This document shows positions 50,680 through 60,157 of a stretch of DNA of 64,000 nt, one piece after another. The stretch lies in NCBI RefSeq assembly GCF_002278925.1, contig NZ_NCJH01000006.1, positions 62,001 through 126,000 of the forward strand, given 5' to 3'. Every line of letters begins with the position of its first letter. Positions within the stretch are counted from its first letter, which is position 1. The stretch is from Polaromonas sp. 39-63-25. GTDB taxonomy: Bacteria > Pseudomonadota > Gammaproteobacteria > Burkholderiales > Burkholderiaceae_C. Made by a program: the position numbers and the translations under genes. The notes under the pieces were generated by a model that did no database searches, had not been told where the DNA came from, and was given only the letters and a program-made list of their open reading frames with translations.

Positions 50680-50850
50680 GAAAAACTCCTTGAGTAGGTA
50701 AGTTGAGGGACAGGGGACAGCGGCCTGATTCCGTTGCCGCAGCCGGCTGTCCATCGCTGCGGTCATGGCGCCATGATTGCCGCCGGAGTGCGCAGCGTCG
50801 ATAACCTCCCAGGTAATGGCATCCGGCCGCGCCGGCCTTACGATGGCGCC

Positions 50851-51684
50851 ATGACTGCCAGCCTTCACCCCACCGCACGGCCTCACCCGTCCACCCCACT
50901 GCCCTTTGGCGAGCACCTGCGCCACTGGCGCCAGCACCGGCGCCTGAGCCAGCTGGACCTGGCCAGCGAGGCCGACATCTCGACCCGGCACCTGAGTTTT
51001 GTGGAAACCGGCCGGGCCGTGCCCAGCCGCGAAATGGTGCTGCGCCTGTCCGAGCGCCTGGCGATTCCCCTGCGCGAGCGCAACACGCTGCTGGTGGCGG
51101 CCGGGTACGCGCCCATGTACCGCGAACGCCCGCTGGACGACCCGGCGCTGGCGTCAGCCCGGCAGGCGGTGGAGCTGATTCTCAAGGGCCACGAACCCTT
51201 TCCGGCGCTGGCGCTGGACCGGCACTGGAACCTGCTGGCCGCGAACGCCGCCCTGCCGCACCTGCTGGCCGGCGCGGACCCCGAGCTGCTGCAGGCGCCC
51301 ATCAACGTGCTGCGCCTGAGCCTGCACCCCCGCGGCCTGGCCAGCAAGATCGTCAATCTCGCGCAATGGCGCAATCACCTGTTCGAGCGGCTGCGCCAGC
51401 AGATCGCCGCCACCGCCGACCCGGTGCTGGCGGAGCTGCTGGCCGAACTGCAGGCCTACCCCCTGCCCGAAGGCGCCGACGACACCCACCTTGAAGGCGA
51501 ACACCTGGGCGTGGTCATGCCCTTCCAGTTCCGCACGGCCTACGGCGTGCTGAGTTTCATCAGCACCGTCACGATTTTCGGCACCCCGGTGGACGTGACC
51601 CTGCAGGAGCTGATGCTGGAGACCTTTTTCCCGGCCGACGCGCTGACCGGCGAGGTGTTGCGCAAGCTGCTGTCGCCCGCGTGA
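50851..51684 (+). CDS. XRE-family regulator with MmyB-like ligand-binding domain
   Basis: 277 aa. N-terminal helix-turn-helix: FGEHLRHWRQHRRLSQLDLA, then SEADISTRHLSFVETGRAVP (about residues 19-58). The remainder matches the MmyB-type sensor domain (ALDRHWNLLAANAALPHLLA, FQFRTAYGVLSFISTVTIFG, LQELMLETFFPADALT), found in many actinobacterial and proteobacterial regulators and thought to bind a fatty-acid-like ligand. It stands between the small membrane protein and the molybdopterin oxidoreductase, 46 bp upstream of the latter in the same direction. Confidence 0.92.
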   Translation: MTASLHPTARPHPSTPLPFGEHLRHWRQHRRLSQLDLASEADISTRHLSFVETGRAVPSREMVLRLSERLAIPLRERNTLLVAAGYAPMYRERPLDDPALASARQAVELILKGHEPFPALALDRHWNLLAANAALPHLLAGADPELLQAPINVLRLSLHPRGLASKIVNLAQWRNHLFERLRQQIAATADPVLAELLAELQAYPLPEGADDTHLEGEHLGVVMPFQFRTAYGVLSFISTVTIFGTPVDVTLQELMLETFFPADALTGEVLRKLLSPA

Positions 51685-51730
51685 TCGCGCGGCGGCGGGG
51701 CTTGACGCACCATGCAGCCAGGAGACAACC

Positions 51731-53947
51731 ATGAGCGACAACATCCACCACCGAATCTGCCCGCTGTGCGAAGCCTGCTGCGGCCTGGAACTCAAGGTCA
51801 GCGACGGCAAGGTCATCAGCATCCGCGGCCACGACAGCGACGTCTTCAGCGCCGGCTACATCTGCCCCAAGGGCGTGGCGCTGAAAGACCTGCACGAAGA
51901 CCCGGACCGGCTGCGCACGCCGCTGATCAAGCGCGATGGGCAATTTGTCCCCGCCAGCTGGGACGAGGCCTTTACCGAAATCGAACGCCGCCTGCCGCCG
52001 ATTCTTGCGCAGCACGGCCGCCAGGCCGGGGCCATCAGCGTAGGTAACCCGTCGGCGCACAAGATCGGGCTGCTGCTTTATTTCTCGCGCCTGGCCAAGG
52101 CCCTGGGTTCGCGCAATGTGTTTTCGGCGTCCACGCTGGACCAGATGCCCAAGCAGTTGTCCAGCGGGCTGATGTTCGGCCACTGGCTCAGCATCGCCGT
52201 GCCGGACCTCCCGCGCTGTGATTTCCTGCTGGTGCTGGGCGCGAACCCGCTGGCCAGCAACGGCAGCCTGTGGACCGTGCCCGACTTCAAGGGCAAGGCC
52301 AAGGCCATGCAGGCGCGCGGCGGCAAGCTGGTGGTGATCGACCCGCGCCGCACCGAAACCGCCGCCATGGCCGATGCGCACCACTTCATCCGGCCCGGTG
52401 CCGATGTGTTTTTGCTGCTCGGCCTGGTGCACACGCTGTTTGACGAAAAGCTGGTTCGGCTGGGACGCATCGCGCCCCTGATCCATGGCGTGGATGCCGT
52501 TGAAGCCGCCGTGGAAGCCTTCAGTGCCGAGGTGGTCGCGCCGCGCTGCGGCATAGCCGCCGAAACGATTCGCAGCCTGGCACGCCAACTCGCCGCCACA
52601 CCGCGCGCCGCGGTGTATGGCCGCATCGGCACCTGTACGCAGGAATACGGCACGCTGGCGAGCTGGCTGGTGGATGTGCTCAACGTGCTGACCGGCCACC
52701 TCGACGAGCCCGGTGGTGCCATGTTCCCGAAAGCCGCCGCGTTTGCGCACAACACCGCTGGCCAGCCGGGCAGCGGCCGCGGCATCAGCACCGGGCGGCA
52801 TACCAGCCGGGTCAGCGGCGCGCCCGAAGTCTTCGGCGAACTGCCCATGACCTGCCTGGCCGAAGAAATCGAGACGCCCGGCCCCGACCAGGTGCGCGCG
52901 CTGATCACCGTGGCCAGCAACCCGGTGCTCTCCTCGCCCAACGGCGCGCGGCTCGCGCGGGCCCTGGACAGCCTGGACTTCATGGTCAGCCTGGACATCT
53001 ATGTCAATGAAACCTCGCGCCATGCCGACGTGATCCTGCCCGGTCCCTCGCCGCTGGAGGACATGCATTACGACGTGGCTTTCCCTCAGTTCTCCTGGCG
53101 CAACCACGCCCGTTACAGCGCGCCTGTGTTTGCTGCGCCCGAAGAACAGCCGGCGGAATGGGAAACCCTGCTCAAGCTGGCCGCCATCGTGCAGGGCCAG
53201 GGCGCACAAACCCCGGCACGCGAGATCGACGACCGCTACTTTGCCGAAGACGCGAAAAAGCTGTTCGGCGAGCAGGCCGCAGCCGTGATCGATGCCACGC
53301 AAGGCCTGCATGGCCCGGACCGCCTGCTGGAACTCGCGCTGCGCACCGGCCCCTATGGCGATCAGTTTGGCCGCGAGCCCGAGGGCCTGACCCTGGCCAA
53401 GGTGCGGGCCGCACCGGACGGCATCGACCTGGGGGAACTGCAGCCGCGCATGCCCGAGGTGCTGCGCACGCCGTCCGGCAAGATCGAACTGGCGCCGCCC
53501 GCGCTGCTGCAGGACCTGCAGCGCGCCGCGCAGGCCATCACGCAGCCGGTGCCGGCGATGGTGATCGTCGGCCGGCGCGACGTGCGCTCCAACAACAGCT
53601 GGATGCACAACCTGCCCGTCCTCGCCAAGGGGCCGATGCGTTGCACCGCGCTGGTCCACCCGGCCGACGCGAAGCGCCTGGGCCTGGCCGACGGCGCGCT
53701 GGCCCGCATCAGCAATCAGGGACGCAGCATCGATGCGCAGGTGCAGGTGAGTGAGGAGATGATGCCCGGCGTGGTCAGCCTGCCGCACGGCTGGGGCCAT
53801 GGCCTGACCGGCACCCGCATGGCGCTCGCCGCAGAACGGCCAGGCGTCAACCTCAATGCACTGCTTGACGAAGACTGGCGCGATCCGCTGTCGGGCAACG
53901 CCGTGCTCAGCGGCGTGCCGGTGGTGCTGGAACCCGTTGGCGCCTGA
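51731..53947 (+). CDS. Molybdopterin-dependent oxidoreductase (DMSO-reductase superfamily), cytoplasmic
   Basis: 738 aa. The N-terminal [4Fe-4S] motif is C-x2-C-x3-C in ICPLCEACCGLEL (Cys 10, 13 and 17 or 16) with a fourth Cys in YICPKGVAL near residue 45. Cofactor-binding blocks include CDFLLVLGANPLASNGSLWT, VVIDPRRTETAAMADAHHFI, VYGRIGTCTQEYGTLASWLV and the C-terminal PAMVIVGRRDVRSNNSWMHN. At the usual metal-ligand region it reads SASTLDQMPKQLSSG, with no obvious Cys or Sec. No Tat signal is present, so it is cytoplasmic. No electron-transfer subunit is adjacent. Substrate unknown; formate dehydrogenase-like annotation would be by homology only. Confidence 0.9.
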   Translation: MSDNIHHRICPLCEACCGLELKVSDGKVISIRGHDSDVFSAGYICPKGVALKDLHEDPDRLRTPLIKRDGQFVPASWDEAFTEIERRLPPILAQHGRQAGAISVGNPSAHKIGLLLYFSRLAKALGSRNVFSASTLDQMPKQLSSGLMFGHWLSIAVPDLPRCDFLLVLGANPLASNGSLWTVPDFKGKAKAMQARGGKLVVIDPRRTETAAMADAHHFIRPGADVFLLLGLVHTLFDEKLVRLGRIAPLIHGVDAVEAAVEAFSAEVVAPRCGIAAETIRSLARQLAATPRAAVYGRIGTCTQEYGTLASWLVDVLNVLTGHLDEPGGAMFPKAAAFAHNTAGQPGSGRGISTGRHTSRVSGAPEVFGELPMTCLAEEIETPGPDQVRALITVASNPVLSSPNGARLARALDSLDFMVSLDIYVNETSRHADVILPGPSPLEDMHYDVAFPQFSWRNHARYSAPVFAAPEEQPAEWETLLKLAAIVQGQGAQTPAREIDDRYFAEDAKKLFGEQAAAVIDATQGLHGPDRLLELALRTGPYGDQFGREPEGLTLAKVRAAPDGIDLGELQPRMPEVLRTPSGKIELAPPALLQDLQRAAQAITQPVPAMVIVGRRDVRSNNSWMHNLPVLAKGPMRCTALVHPADAKRLGLADGALARISNQGRSIDAQVQVSEEMMPGVVSLPHGWGHGLTGTRMALAAERPGVNLNALLDEDWRDPLSGNAVLSGVPVVLEPVGA

Positions 53948-53957
53948 TTTTTTTAAA

Positions 53958-54020
53958 CAAAACAAGGCTCCAGCCCTTGCTGGTCTTTCGCAAGCAGCTA
54001 TTGAATAAATAGCAGCTCAA
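53958..54020 (-). repeat. Short dispersed repeat, long intergenic form between convergent genes
   Basis: On the minus strand: GCTATTTATTCAATAGCTGC, TTGCGAAAG, ACCAGCAAGGGCTGGAGCC and TTGTTTTG. It occupies the gap between the molybdopterin enzyme and the convergent MFS gene; a CCAGC/GCTGG stem followed by T-rich DNA is terminator-like. Confidence 0.7.
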
Positions 54021-54056
54021 TCTGCTTGGTTGACCATCTGAAAAGTGCGGTGCGGC

Positions 54057-55520
54057 TCACTCGGCCCCCTGACCAGTGGCCGCCGGCCGGTCGGCACGGC
54101 CCCCAGGCGCAGCGGCGGCCCCGGTGCGCATCAGCAACGCGCCCAGCAGCGCCGCCATGGCGGCAAACACGGCACCGAGCAAAAAGGCCAGCTGGTAACC
54201 GCCGTTGAGCGCCGCCAGCGGCTGCGCGCCAGCGCTCGTCAGGTGACCGGTGCGCGCGGCAGCGGCGCTGGCGAGCACGGCCAGCCCCAGCGCCCCGCCC
54301 ATCATGAAGGCGGTGTTGACCACGCCCGACGCAATGCCCGACTCGCTGGGTGCCACATCGCTCATGGCGGCCAGCAGCACGGGATTGAAGGCCATGCCCG
54401 CACCCAGGCCCAGCAACAGCATGCCCGGCAACACGTCGGCCACGAACTGGCCGCCCACCGGCGCCCGCGCAAACAGCGCCAGCCCGAGCGCCGCCAGCAG
54501 GAGGCCCGCCGCCAGCGGCAGGCGGATGCCGAAACGCATGACGATGCGGGCCGACAGACCCAGCGAAAACGCGGCCATGATCAGGTTGGCCGGAAGAAAA
54601 CCCAGCCCGACCTGCAGCGCGCTGTAGCCCAGCACCAGCTGCATGTAGAGCGCGGAAATAAAGAACCAGGCAAACATGGCGGCCGCCCACAACACGCCGA
54701 CGATGTTGGCGACGGCCACATTGCGCAGGCGAAACAGGCCCAGAGGCACCAGCGGCGTGGGGACGCGCGATTCGATGCGCAGGAAAATCGCCATCAGCAC
54801 AGCGGCAGCGGCCAGCAGCCCCAGCGTAAGCGCCGAGGTCCAGCCGGCCTCGTTGCCGTTGACGATGGCATACACCGCCAGCATCAGCGCCGTGGTCACG
54901 GTGACCGCACCCCATACATCCAGCCGCGCACCGGCGGACTGCCCGCGCCCATCGGGCAGCAGCACCAGGCACAGGGCAAACACCGCCACACCGATCGGCA
55001 GGTTGACGAGAAAGATCCAGTGCCAGTTGAAGGCATCCGTCAGCACGCCACCGAGCAACACGCCGATGCTGCCGCCGCCGGCACAGACAAAACCATACAC
55101 ACCCATGGCTTTGGCACGTTCGGCCGGCTCGGTGAACAGAGCCATGATCAGCGACAGGGCGATGGCCGACACCACCGCACCACCCAGGCCCTGCACGGCA
55201 CGCGCCACCACCAGCAGCCACTGCGAATTGGCCAGCCCGCAGGCCAGCGAGGCCAGCGTGAACAGCACCAGGCCGGCCAGAAACAGCCGGCGCTGGCCGT
55301 ACAGATCGCCGAGCCGCCCGCCCAGCAGCAGAAAACCGCCAAAGGTCAGCATGTAGGCGTTGACCACCCAGACCAGCGAGGTTTCCGAAAAAGCCAGGTC
55401 GGTGCGGATCGACGGCAGGGCCACGTTCACGATGGTGGTGTCGAGCACGATCATCAGCACACCGAGGCAAAGCACAGTGAGTGCCCACCAGCGTTTGCGG
55501 CTGTCCATCCCGGCATTCAT
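54057..55520 (-). CDS. DHA2-family MFS drug efflux transporter (EmrB/QacA type)
   Basis: 487 aa with about 14 membrane segments. It starts MNAGMDSRKRWWALTVLCLG and has the family signature LDTTIVNVALPSIRTDL in helix 1, motif A-like GGRLGDLYGQRRLFLAG and motif C-like GGGSIGVLLGGVLTDAFNWH followed by WIFLVNLPIGV. Proton-driven export of hydrophobic toxic compounds is expected. ATG 55520 is preferred because GGAGG lies five bases upstream. A perfect inverted repeat about 130 bp before the start is a likely repressor site, although no repressor gene is adjacent. Confidence 0.92.
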   Translation of the reverse strand: MNAGMDSRKRWWALTVLCLGVLMIVLDTTIVNVALPSIRTDLAFSETSLVWVVNAYMLTFGGFLLLGGRLGDLYGQRRLFLAGLVLFTLASLACGLANSQWLLVVARAVQGLGGAVVSAIALSLIMALFTEPAERAKAMGVYGFVCAGGGSIGVLLGGVLTDAFNWHWIFLVNLPIGVAVFALCLVLLPDGRGQSAGARLDVWGAVTVTTALMLAVYAIVNGNEAGWTSALTLGLLAAAAVLMAIFLRIESRVPTPLVPLGLFRLRNVAVANIVGVLWAAAMFAWFFISALYMQLVLGYSALQVGLGFLPANLIMAAFSLGLSARIVMRFGIRLPLAAGLLLAALGLALFARAPVGGQFVADVLPGMLLLGLGAGMAFNPVLLAAMSDVAPSESGIASGVVNTAFMMGGALGLAVLASAAAARTGHLTSAGAQPLAALNGGYQLAFLLGAVFAAMAALLGALLMRTGAAAAPGGRADRPAATGQGAE

Positions 55521-55649
55521 GCACACCTCCAGGAAACGCCGGACGCCGGCAATGCGGGTTGGACGGAAAGCCGCAAGGTCGGCAGGTCCATGGTTCGGCT
55601 TTCAAAACAAACGTGAAAAACGTAGGCTGCCACCGAATACTCCTTTGCC

Positions 55650-55672
55650 TATTGTGTACGGCGTACACAATA
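55650..55672. promoter_or_regulatory. Perfect inverted repeat, probable TetR-type operator
   Basis: Arms TATTGTGTAC (55650-55659) and GTACACAATA (55663-55672) around GGC. Symmetry and length suit a TetR/AcrR-family repressor. It lies upstream of the DHA2 pump on the side facing the divergent gene. Confidence 0.75.
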
Positions 55673-55757
55673 GCATACCAAAGACCATCAACAGCGTCCA
55701 CATCACACCACTCCCGCCCGCGTTGATGCCCGGCGCTGCGTCCCGTTGCTCTGTTTT

Positions 55758-55804
55758 TGATAGCTTTTTGCGCCCGTCCGGAAAGGGCTGCAGGCACTTT
55801 TTTC
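55758..55804 (+). repeat. Short dispersed repeat, intergenic copy
   Basis: TTTTTGATAGCTTTTTGCGC, CCGTCCGGAAAGGGC, TGCAGGC and ACTTTTTTC. The left AT palindrome is reduced, while the second GCCCG/GGGC hairpin with T-run is well kept. Confidence 0.6.
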
Positions 55805-55966
55805 ATTCATCCTGCAACAACGGCCTGCGCCGGCCCCGGCACAGCTGTCGGCATGCACTGACAGCCAGCGGGGACAGCGACTGATGAAGGACCGTGCCAC
55901 CGGCGCCTAAGGTGGTTGATGAATCCAGCCGCCCGACGTACCCATTTATCCACTTACGGAGTCCGC

Positions 55967-56470
55967 ATGACCACCAACACTTCCGACCAGCAAACCCTGT
56001 GGGACCTGATCAAGGACATCAAATTCGGAATGCTGACGCACCGCCACAGCGACGGCATGCTGCACAGCCACCCGCTGACCACCCTGAACCAGTCCGCCGA
56101 TGAAGGCTCGCGCCTGTATTTCTTCGTTTCGCACCACAGCGAAATCGCCCGTCGCCTGCAGCAGGACGGCAACGTCAACGTGTCCTATGCCGACCCGGGC
56201 AAGGACAGCTACGTGTCCCTGTCGGGCCAGGGCGCGATTGTCGAGGATGGCGTCAAAAAGGCAGCCCTCTGGTCGCCGATGGCCAAGGCCTGGTTTCCGG
56301 AAGGCCCCACCGATCCGGATCTGGCGCTGCTGGAAGTCAGCATCCGCCACGCCGAATACTGGGACGTGAAGGAAAGCAAGATGGTGCAATTGGCCAAGAT
56401 GGCCAAAGCCGCGCTGACCGGCGAGCCGCCCAAAAACCTGGGCGAGCACAAAGAACTGAGCCTGTCCTGA
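55967..56470 (+). CDS. Pyridoxamine 5'-phosphate oxidase-like (general stress protein 26 type) flavin-fold protein
   Basis: 167 aa. Split-barrel FMN-binding fold: LWDLIKDIKFGMLTHRHSDG at the start, HSHPLTTLNQ, LYFFVSHHSEIARRLQQDGN, VSYADPGKDSYVSLSGQGAI, and WFPEGPTDPDLALLEVSIRH with AEYWDVKESKMVQL. This is the GSP26-like group rather than true PdxH, which is at 22 kb. Members bind FMN or related cofactors and are induced by stress; the reaction is unclear. ATG 55967 follows ACGGAGTCCGC. Confidence 0.88.
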   Translation: MTTNTSDQQTLWDLIKDIKFGMLTHRHSDGMLHSHPLTTLNQSADEGSRLYFFVSHHSEIARRLQQDGNVNVSYADPGKDSYVSLSGQGAIVEDGVKKAALWSPMAKAWFPEGPTDPDLALLEVSIRHAEYWDVKESKMVQLAKMAKAALTGEPPKNLGEHKELSLS

Positions 56471-56487
56471 AACACCGGTTGCACGAC

Positions 56488-56871
56488 ATGCCACTTCTCT
56501 GCTTTAACAAGGCCACAGACCCTAGCGCACCCGACGACCTGCGGATCAACCCCGCAGCCGTGCTCTACGTCGAAGCGTCACGGCCGGACCAGATCGGCCA
56601 GGCCATCATCCACCTGCTGGGCCAGGGCACCAGCGTCAACGCGGTCACCCAGTCCACCGCCACCGTGGTCAGCGCCATCGGCGGCCTGGTCAGCGCCACG
56701 CGCCACTACCTGGCGCCGCCGCCCGACGATCGGGTCAGCACGGTGTATTTCGCACCAGGCAATATCAGCCACGTGCGGCCCAACCTGCCCGCCGCGCCGG
56801 ACTTCTGGTACGTGCGTTTCGTCGATGGTTCGGAGCTGCGCATCGTCGATCCGCTGCCGGCCGGGCTGTAA
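56488..56871 (+). CDS. Hypothetical protein
   Basis: 127 aa, soluble, no signal peptide. Begins MPLLCFNKATDPSAPDDLRI and continues with NPAAVLYVEASRPDQIGQAI and a run of small and Thr/Ser/Val residues (GTSVNAVTQSTATVVSAIGG) that could be beta-rich. It ends FVDGSELRIVDPLPAGL. Not assigned to a family. It starts 17 bp after the GSP26-like gene, so co-transcription is likely. A leftward terminator lies directly after its stop. Confidence 0.65.
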   Translation: MPLLCFNKATDPSAPDDLRINPAAVLYVEASRPDQIGQAIIHLLGQGTSVNAVTQSTATVVSAIGGLVSATRHYLAPPPDDRVSTVYFAPGNISHVRPNLPAAPDFWYVRFVDGSELRIVDPLPAGL

Positions 56872-56903
56872 AAGAAAAAAGCCCTGCAGCCAGGCTGCAG
56901 GGC
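56870..56903 (-). terminator. Rho-independent terminator for the leftward Cys-rich protein gene
   Basis: On the minus strand the stem GCCCTGCAGC / GCTGCAGGGC (56894-56903 and 56881-56890) with a CTG loop is followed by TTTTTTCTTTT. It ends exactly at the stop of the convergent plus-strand gene. The T-run is on the left side, so it acts on minus-strand transcripts. Confidence 0.9.
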
Positions 56904-56983
56904 TTGAGCGCAGCGCCGTGGCCGGCGGTGCATGGTGATGTTGGTGGTGGGATCAGGCCTTGTGCAACAGGGCCTGCCGCGAC

Positions 56984-57301
56984 TCAGTTGCCCCAGTCGG
57001 AATGCTTTTCGCAGGTCTTGTTGGTGGACTTGCCCTTGGCGGTTTCAGCGAACTTGGCCAGGCTGCCCTTGAAGTCCTCCGGCGTTTCGTTCCACATGCA
57101 GGTGCAAAACGCCTGCGCCTTGGACTGGCCCTTCACCGGGCTTTTTTCATTGCCGCCTTCGTAATTCTTGTTTGAATAGCTGATGCAGGCGGCATACTGC
57201 TTGTCGCCCGCCGGAGGGGCGTTGTAATCGTCCACGGCGAGCGCAACGGTGCCGGCGCACAGCAGCACAGCCGACACCAGGCATTTGAGACTGTTTTTCA
57301 T
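56984..57301 (-). CDS. Small secreted protein with four cysteines, unknown
   Basis: 105 aa. The signal peptide MKNSLKCLVSAVLLCAGTVALA ends in a normal A-x-A-like site, leaving a mature ~83-residue protein. The mature part has four Cys (AACISYSN, FCTCMWNE, KTCEKHSD), suitable for two disulfides, and a short conserved-looking GNEKSPVKGQSKAQAFCTCM region. No family recognised. A leftward terminator follows about 80 bp downstream. The upstream region 57302-57404 is AT-rich and probably holds the promoter. Confidence 0.72.
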   Translation of the reverse strand: MKNSLKCLVSAVLLCAGTVALAVDDYNAPPAGDKQYAACISYSNKNYEGGNEKSPVKGQSKAQAFCTCMWNETPEDFKGSLAKFAETAKGKSTNKTCEKHSDWGN

Positions 57302-57404
57302 TGTTTTGATCCCTTATAGGCAAAAAGAGCTTTGCCTTCTCATTGTAACGATTGAAACAATTTTTAACATTCTCGTTACTGGGCTTTCGGCATTTCATCA
57401 CCGA

Positions 57405-57435
57405 ATAAAAAAACCCCGGGACCGAAGTCACGGGG
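57405..57435 (-). terminator. Rho-independent terminator of acnB
   Basis: On the minus strand the stem CCCCGTGAC, loop TTCG, GTCCCGGGG (one mismatch) is followed by a seven-T run (57407-57413 as A on the plus strand). It lies 35 bp after the acnB stop. The TTCG tetraloop supports a stable hairpin. Confidence 0.9.
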
Positions 57436-57469
57436 CTCGCTGCACAGGCAGTCAGCGCAGCGGCGGGAA

Positions 57470-60085
57470 TCAGGCCGGCACGCTGTCTTTCACCGTGTCG
57501 GCCATGTCGGTGTAATCCTTGACCTGGTCGAAGTTGAGGTACTGGTAGACCTCGGCGCTGGCGGCGGTCAGCACACCCATGTCGGCCATGTATTCGGCCT
57601 TGGTCGGGATGCGGCCCAGCTTGGAGCAGATGGCGGCCAGTTCCGCAGAACCCAGGTACACGTTGGAATTCTTGCCCAGGCGGTTCGGGAAGTTGCGCGT
57701 CGAGGTCGAGAACACGGTCGCGCCCTCTTTCACCTGCGCCTGGTTGCCCATGCACAAGCTGCAGCCCGGCATTTCCATGCGCGCACCGGCCGAACCCAGC
57801 ACACCGTAGTGGCCTTCTTCGCTCAGCTGCTTGGCGTCCATCTTGGTGGGCGGCGCCATCCAGAGCTTGACCGGAATGTCGCGCTTGTTTTCCAGCAGCT
57901 TGGAGGCTGCGCGGAAATGGCCGATATTGGTCATGCAGCTGCCGATGAAAACTTCATCGATCTTGCTGCCGGCCACTTCACTCAGCGTCTTCACGTCGTC
58001 CGGATCGTTCGGGCAGGCCACGATGGGTTCGTGGATGTCGGCCAGATCGATCTCGATCACGGCGGTGTATTCCGCGTCCGCGTCGGCCTTGAGCAGCTGC
58101 GGGTCGGCCAGCCAGGCTTCCATGGCGGCGATGCGGCGCTTGATGGTGCGCACGTCCGAGTAACCCGAGGCAATCATCCACTTGAGCATGGTGATGTTGC
58201 TGGTGATGTACTCGATGATGGGTTCCTTGTTCAGGTGCACCGTGCAGCCGCCGGCAGAACGTTCGGCCGAAGCATCGCTCAGTTCAAACGCCTGCTCGAC
58301 CTTCAGATCGGGCAAACCTTCGATTTCCAGGATGCGGCCGGAGAAGATGTTTTTCTTGCCCTGCTTGGCGACCGTCAGCAGGCCGGCCTTGATCGCGTAG
58401 AGCGGAATCGCATTGACCAGGTCGCGCAGCGTGATGCCGGGCTGCATCTGGCCCTTGAAACGCACCAGCACCGACTCGGGCATGTCCAGTGGCATGACGC
58501 CGGTGGCGGCACCGAAAGCCACCAGGCCGGAACCTGCAGGGAAGCTGATGCCGATGGGGAAACGCGTGTGGCTGTCGCCGCCGGTGCCGACGGTGTCGGG
58601 CAGCAGCATGCGGTTGAGCCAGCTGTGGATGATGCCGTCGCCCGGGCGCAGCGGGATGCCGCCGCGGTCGCTCATGAACTCGGGCAGTTCATGGTGCATC
58701 TTCACATCGACCGGCTTCGGATAAGCCGCCGTGTGGCAGAAGGACTGCATCACCAGGTCGGCGGAGAAGCCCAGGCAGGCCAGGTCTTTCAGTTCGTCGC
58801 GTGTCATCGGGCCAGTGGTGTCCTGGGAACCCACGGACGTCATCTTCGGCTCGCAATAGGTTCCGGGGCGCACGCCCTGGCCTTCCGGCAGGCCGACCGC
58901 GCGGCCGACCATTTTTTGTGCCAGCGTGAAGCCGCGCTCGCTGGCGACGGGCGCCTGCGGCAGGCGAAACAGCGTCGAGACCGGCAGCCCCAGCGCCCAG
59001 CGTGCCTTGGCCGTCAGGCCGCGGCCGACGATCAGCGGAATGCGGCCGCCGGCGCGCACTTCGTCAAACAGCACCTCGCTCTTGAGCTTGAACTCGGCAA
59101 TCACCTTGCCGTCTTTCAGCGCCTTGCCCTCGTAGGGGCGCAGCTCGATCACGTCGCCCATGGCCATCTGGCTCACGTCGAGCTCGATCGGCAACGCGCC
59201 GGAGTCTTCCATGGTGTTGTAGAAAATCGGCGCGATTTTGGAGCCCAGGCAAACGCCGCCAAAACGTTTGTTTGGCACATAGGGAATGTCCTGGCCGGTG
59301 AACCACAACACCGAGTTGGTGGCGGACTTGCGGGAAGAACCGGTGCCCACCACGTCGCCAACGTAGGCCACCAGATTGCCCTTGGCTTTCAGTTCTTCAA
59401 TAAATTTGACCGGACCGCGTTTGCCGTCTTCTTCCGGTGTGACGCCAGGGCGGGCGTTTTTGTGCATGGCCAGCGCGTGCAGCGGAATGTCGGGGCGGCT
59501 CCAGGCGTCGGGTGCGGGCGACAGGTCGTCGGTGTTGATCTCGCCGGCCACCTTGAACACGGTCAGCTTGATCGACTCCGGCACTTCGGGGCGGCTGGTG
59601 AACCACTCGGCATCGGCCCAGCTCTGCAGCACGGCCTTGGCGTATTTGTTGCCCTTGTCGGCTTTTTCCTTGACGTCGTGAAACTGGTCGAACATCAGCA
59701 GGGTGTTTTTCAGGCCGCTGGCGGCCTGGTTGGCGACACTTTCTTCAGCGTCGTCGAGCAAATCGATCATGGGGCTGATGTTGTAGCCGCCCAGCATGGT
59801 GCCCAGCAGTTGCGTGGCTTTTTCACGCGAGATCAGGGAACACTTTTCGGTGCCATGCGCCACGGCGGCCAGATAGCTGGCCTTGACTTTGGCCGCGTCA
59901 TCGACACCGGCCGGAACGCGGTGCGTGATCAGTTCAACCAGGAAGGCCTCTTCGCCCTTGGGCGGGTTTTTCAGCAGCTCGATGACTTCGCCCGTCTGTT
60001 TGGCAGACAGGGGCAACGGCGGAATGCCGAGTGTGGCCCGCTCGGCCACGTGGTTGCGGTAGGTGGTTATGAACTCGGGCATCAT
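57470..60085 (-). CDS. acnB: Aconitate hydratase B (bifunctional aconitase/2-methylisocitrate dehydratase type)
   Basis: 871 aa, normal AcnB size. The N-terminal HEAT-like domain begins [20 protein letters not shown], the swivel domain includes [20 protein letters not shown], and the cluster cysteines lie in [16 protein letters not shown] and [16 protein letters not shown]. It is the main TCA-cycle aconitase in most proteobacteria; AcnA at 45 kb is the second enzyme. The ATG at 60085 or 60082 follows AGGAGAAGAAAACC. Leftward terminator at 57405. No operator-like palindrome was found upstream. Confidence 0.96.
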   Translation of the reverse strand: MMPEFITTYRNHVAERATLGIPPLPLSAKQTGEVIELLKNPPKGEEAFLVELITHRVPAGVDDAAKVKASYLAAVAHGTEKCSLISREKATQLLGTMLGGYNISPMIDLLDDAEESVANQAASGLKNTLLMFDQFHDVKEKADKGNKYAKAVLQSWADAEWFTSRPEVPESIKLTVFKVAGEINTDDLSPAPDAWSRPDIPLHALAMHKNARPGVTPEEDGKRGPVKFIEELKAKGNLVAYVGDVVGTGSSRKSATNSVLWFTGQDIPYVPNKRFGGVCLGSKIAPIFYNTMEDSGALPIELDVSQMAMGDVIELRPYEGKALKDGKVIAEFKLKSEVLFDEVRAGGRIPLIVGRGLTAKARWALGLPVSTLFRLPQAPVASERGFTLAQKMVGRAVGLPEGQGVRPGTYCEPKMTSVGSQDTTGPMTRDELKDLACLGFSADLVMQSFCHTAAYPKPVDVKMHHELPEFMSDRGGIPLRPGDGIIHSWLNRMLLPDTVGTGGDSHTRFPIGISFPAGSGLVAFGAATGVMPLDMPESVLVRFKGQMQPGITLRDLVNAIPLYAIKAGLLTVAKQGKKNIFSGRILEIEGLPDLKVEQAFELSDASAERSAGGCTVHLNKEPIIEYITSNITMLKWMIASGYSDVRTIKRRIAAMEAWLADPQLLKADADAEYTAVIEIDLADIHEPIVACPNDPDDVKTLSEVAGSKIDEVFIGSCMTNIGHFRAASKLLENKRDIPVKLWMAPPTKMDAKQLSEEGHYGVLGSAGARMEMPGCSLCMGNQAQVKEGATVFSTSTRNFPNRLGKNSNVYLGSAELAAICSKLGRIPTKAEYMADMGVLTAASAEVYQYLNFDQVKDYTDMADTVKDSVPA

Positions 60086-60157
60086 GGTTTTCTTCTCCTG
60101 TACTCAAAAATTTGCAAAGTCAAAGTGGTGCGCGCCTGGCGGGGTACCCGCCTGGTG

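Larger units (their letters stand above)
55521..55966. other. 446-bp intergenic region between DHA2 pump and flavin-fold gene
   Basis: No convincing gene. It holds a 23-bp inverted repeat (55650-55672), a short dispersed repeat (55758-55804), and otherwise non-repeated sequence with the promoters of the two divergent genes. It is more AT-rich around 55640-55690 than the neighbouring coding DNA. Confidence 0.7.

Noticed and set aside
51569-53965. Frame of about 800 codons opposite the molybdopterin oxidoreductase
   Set aside because: The plus strand has conserved cofactor motifs over its full length; the antisense translation is low-complexity and shows no family features.
53998-55806. Frame of about 600 codons on the same strand as the DHA2 pump
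   Set aside because: It is another frame of the same region. The accepted frame has 14 membrane segments and family motifs; this one is Arg/Ala/Gly-rich with none.
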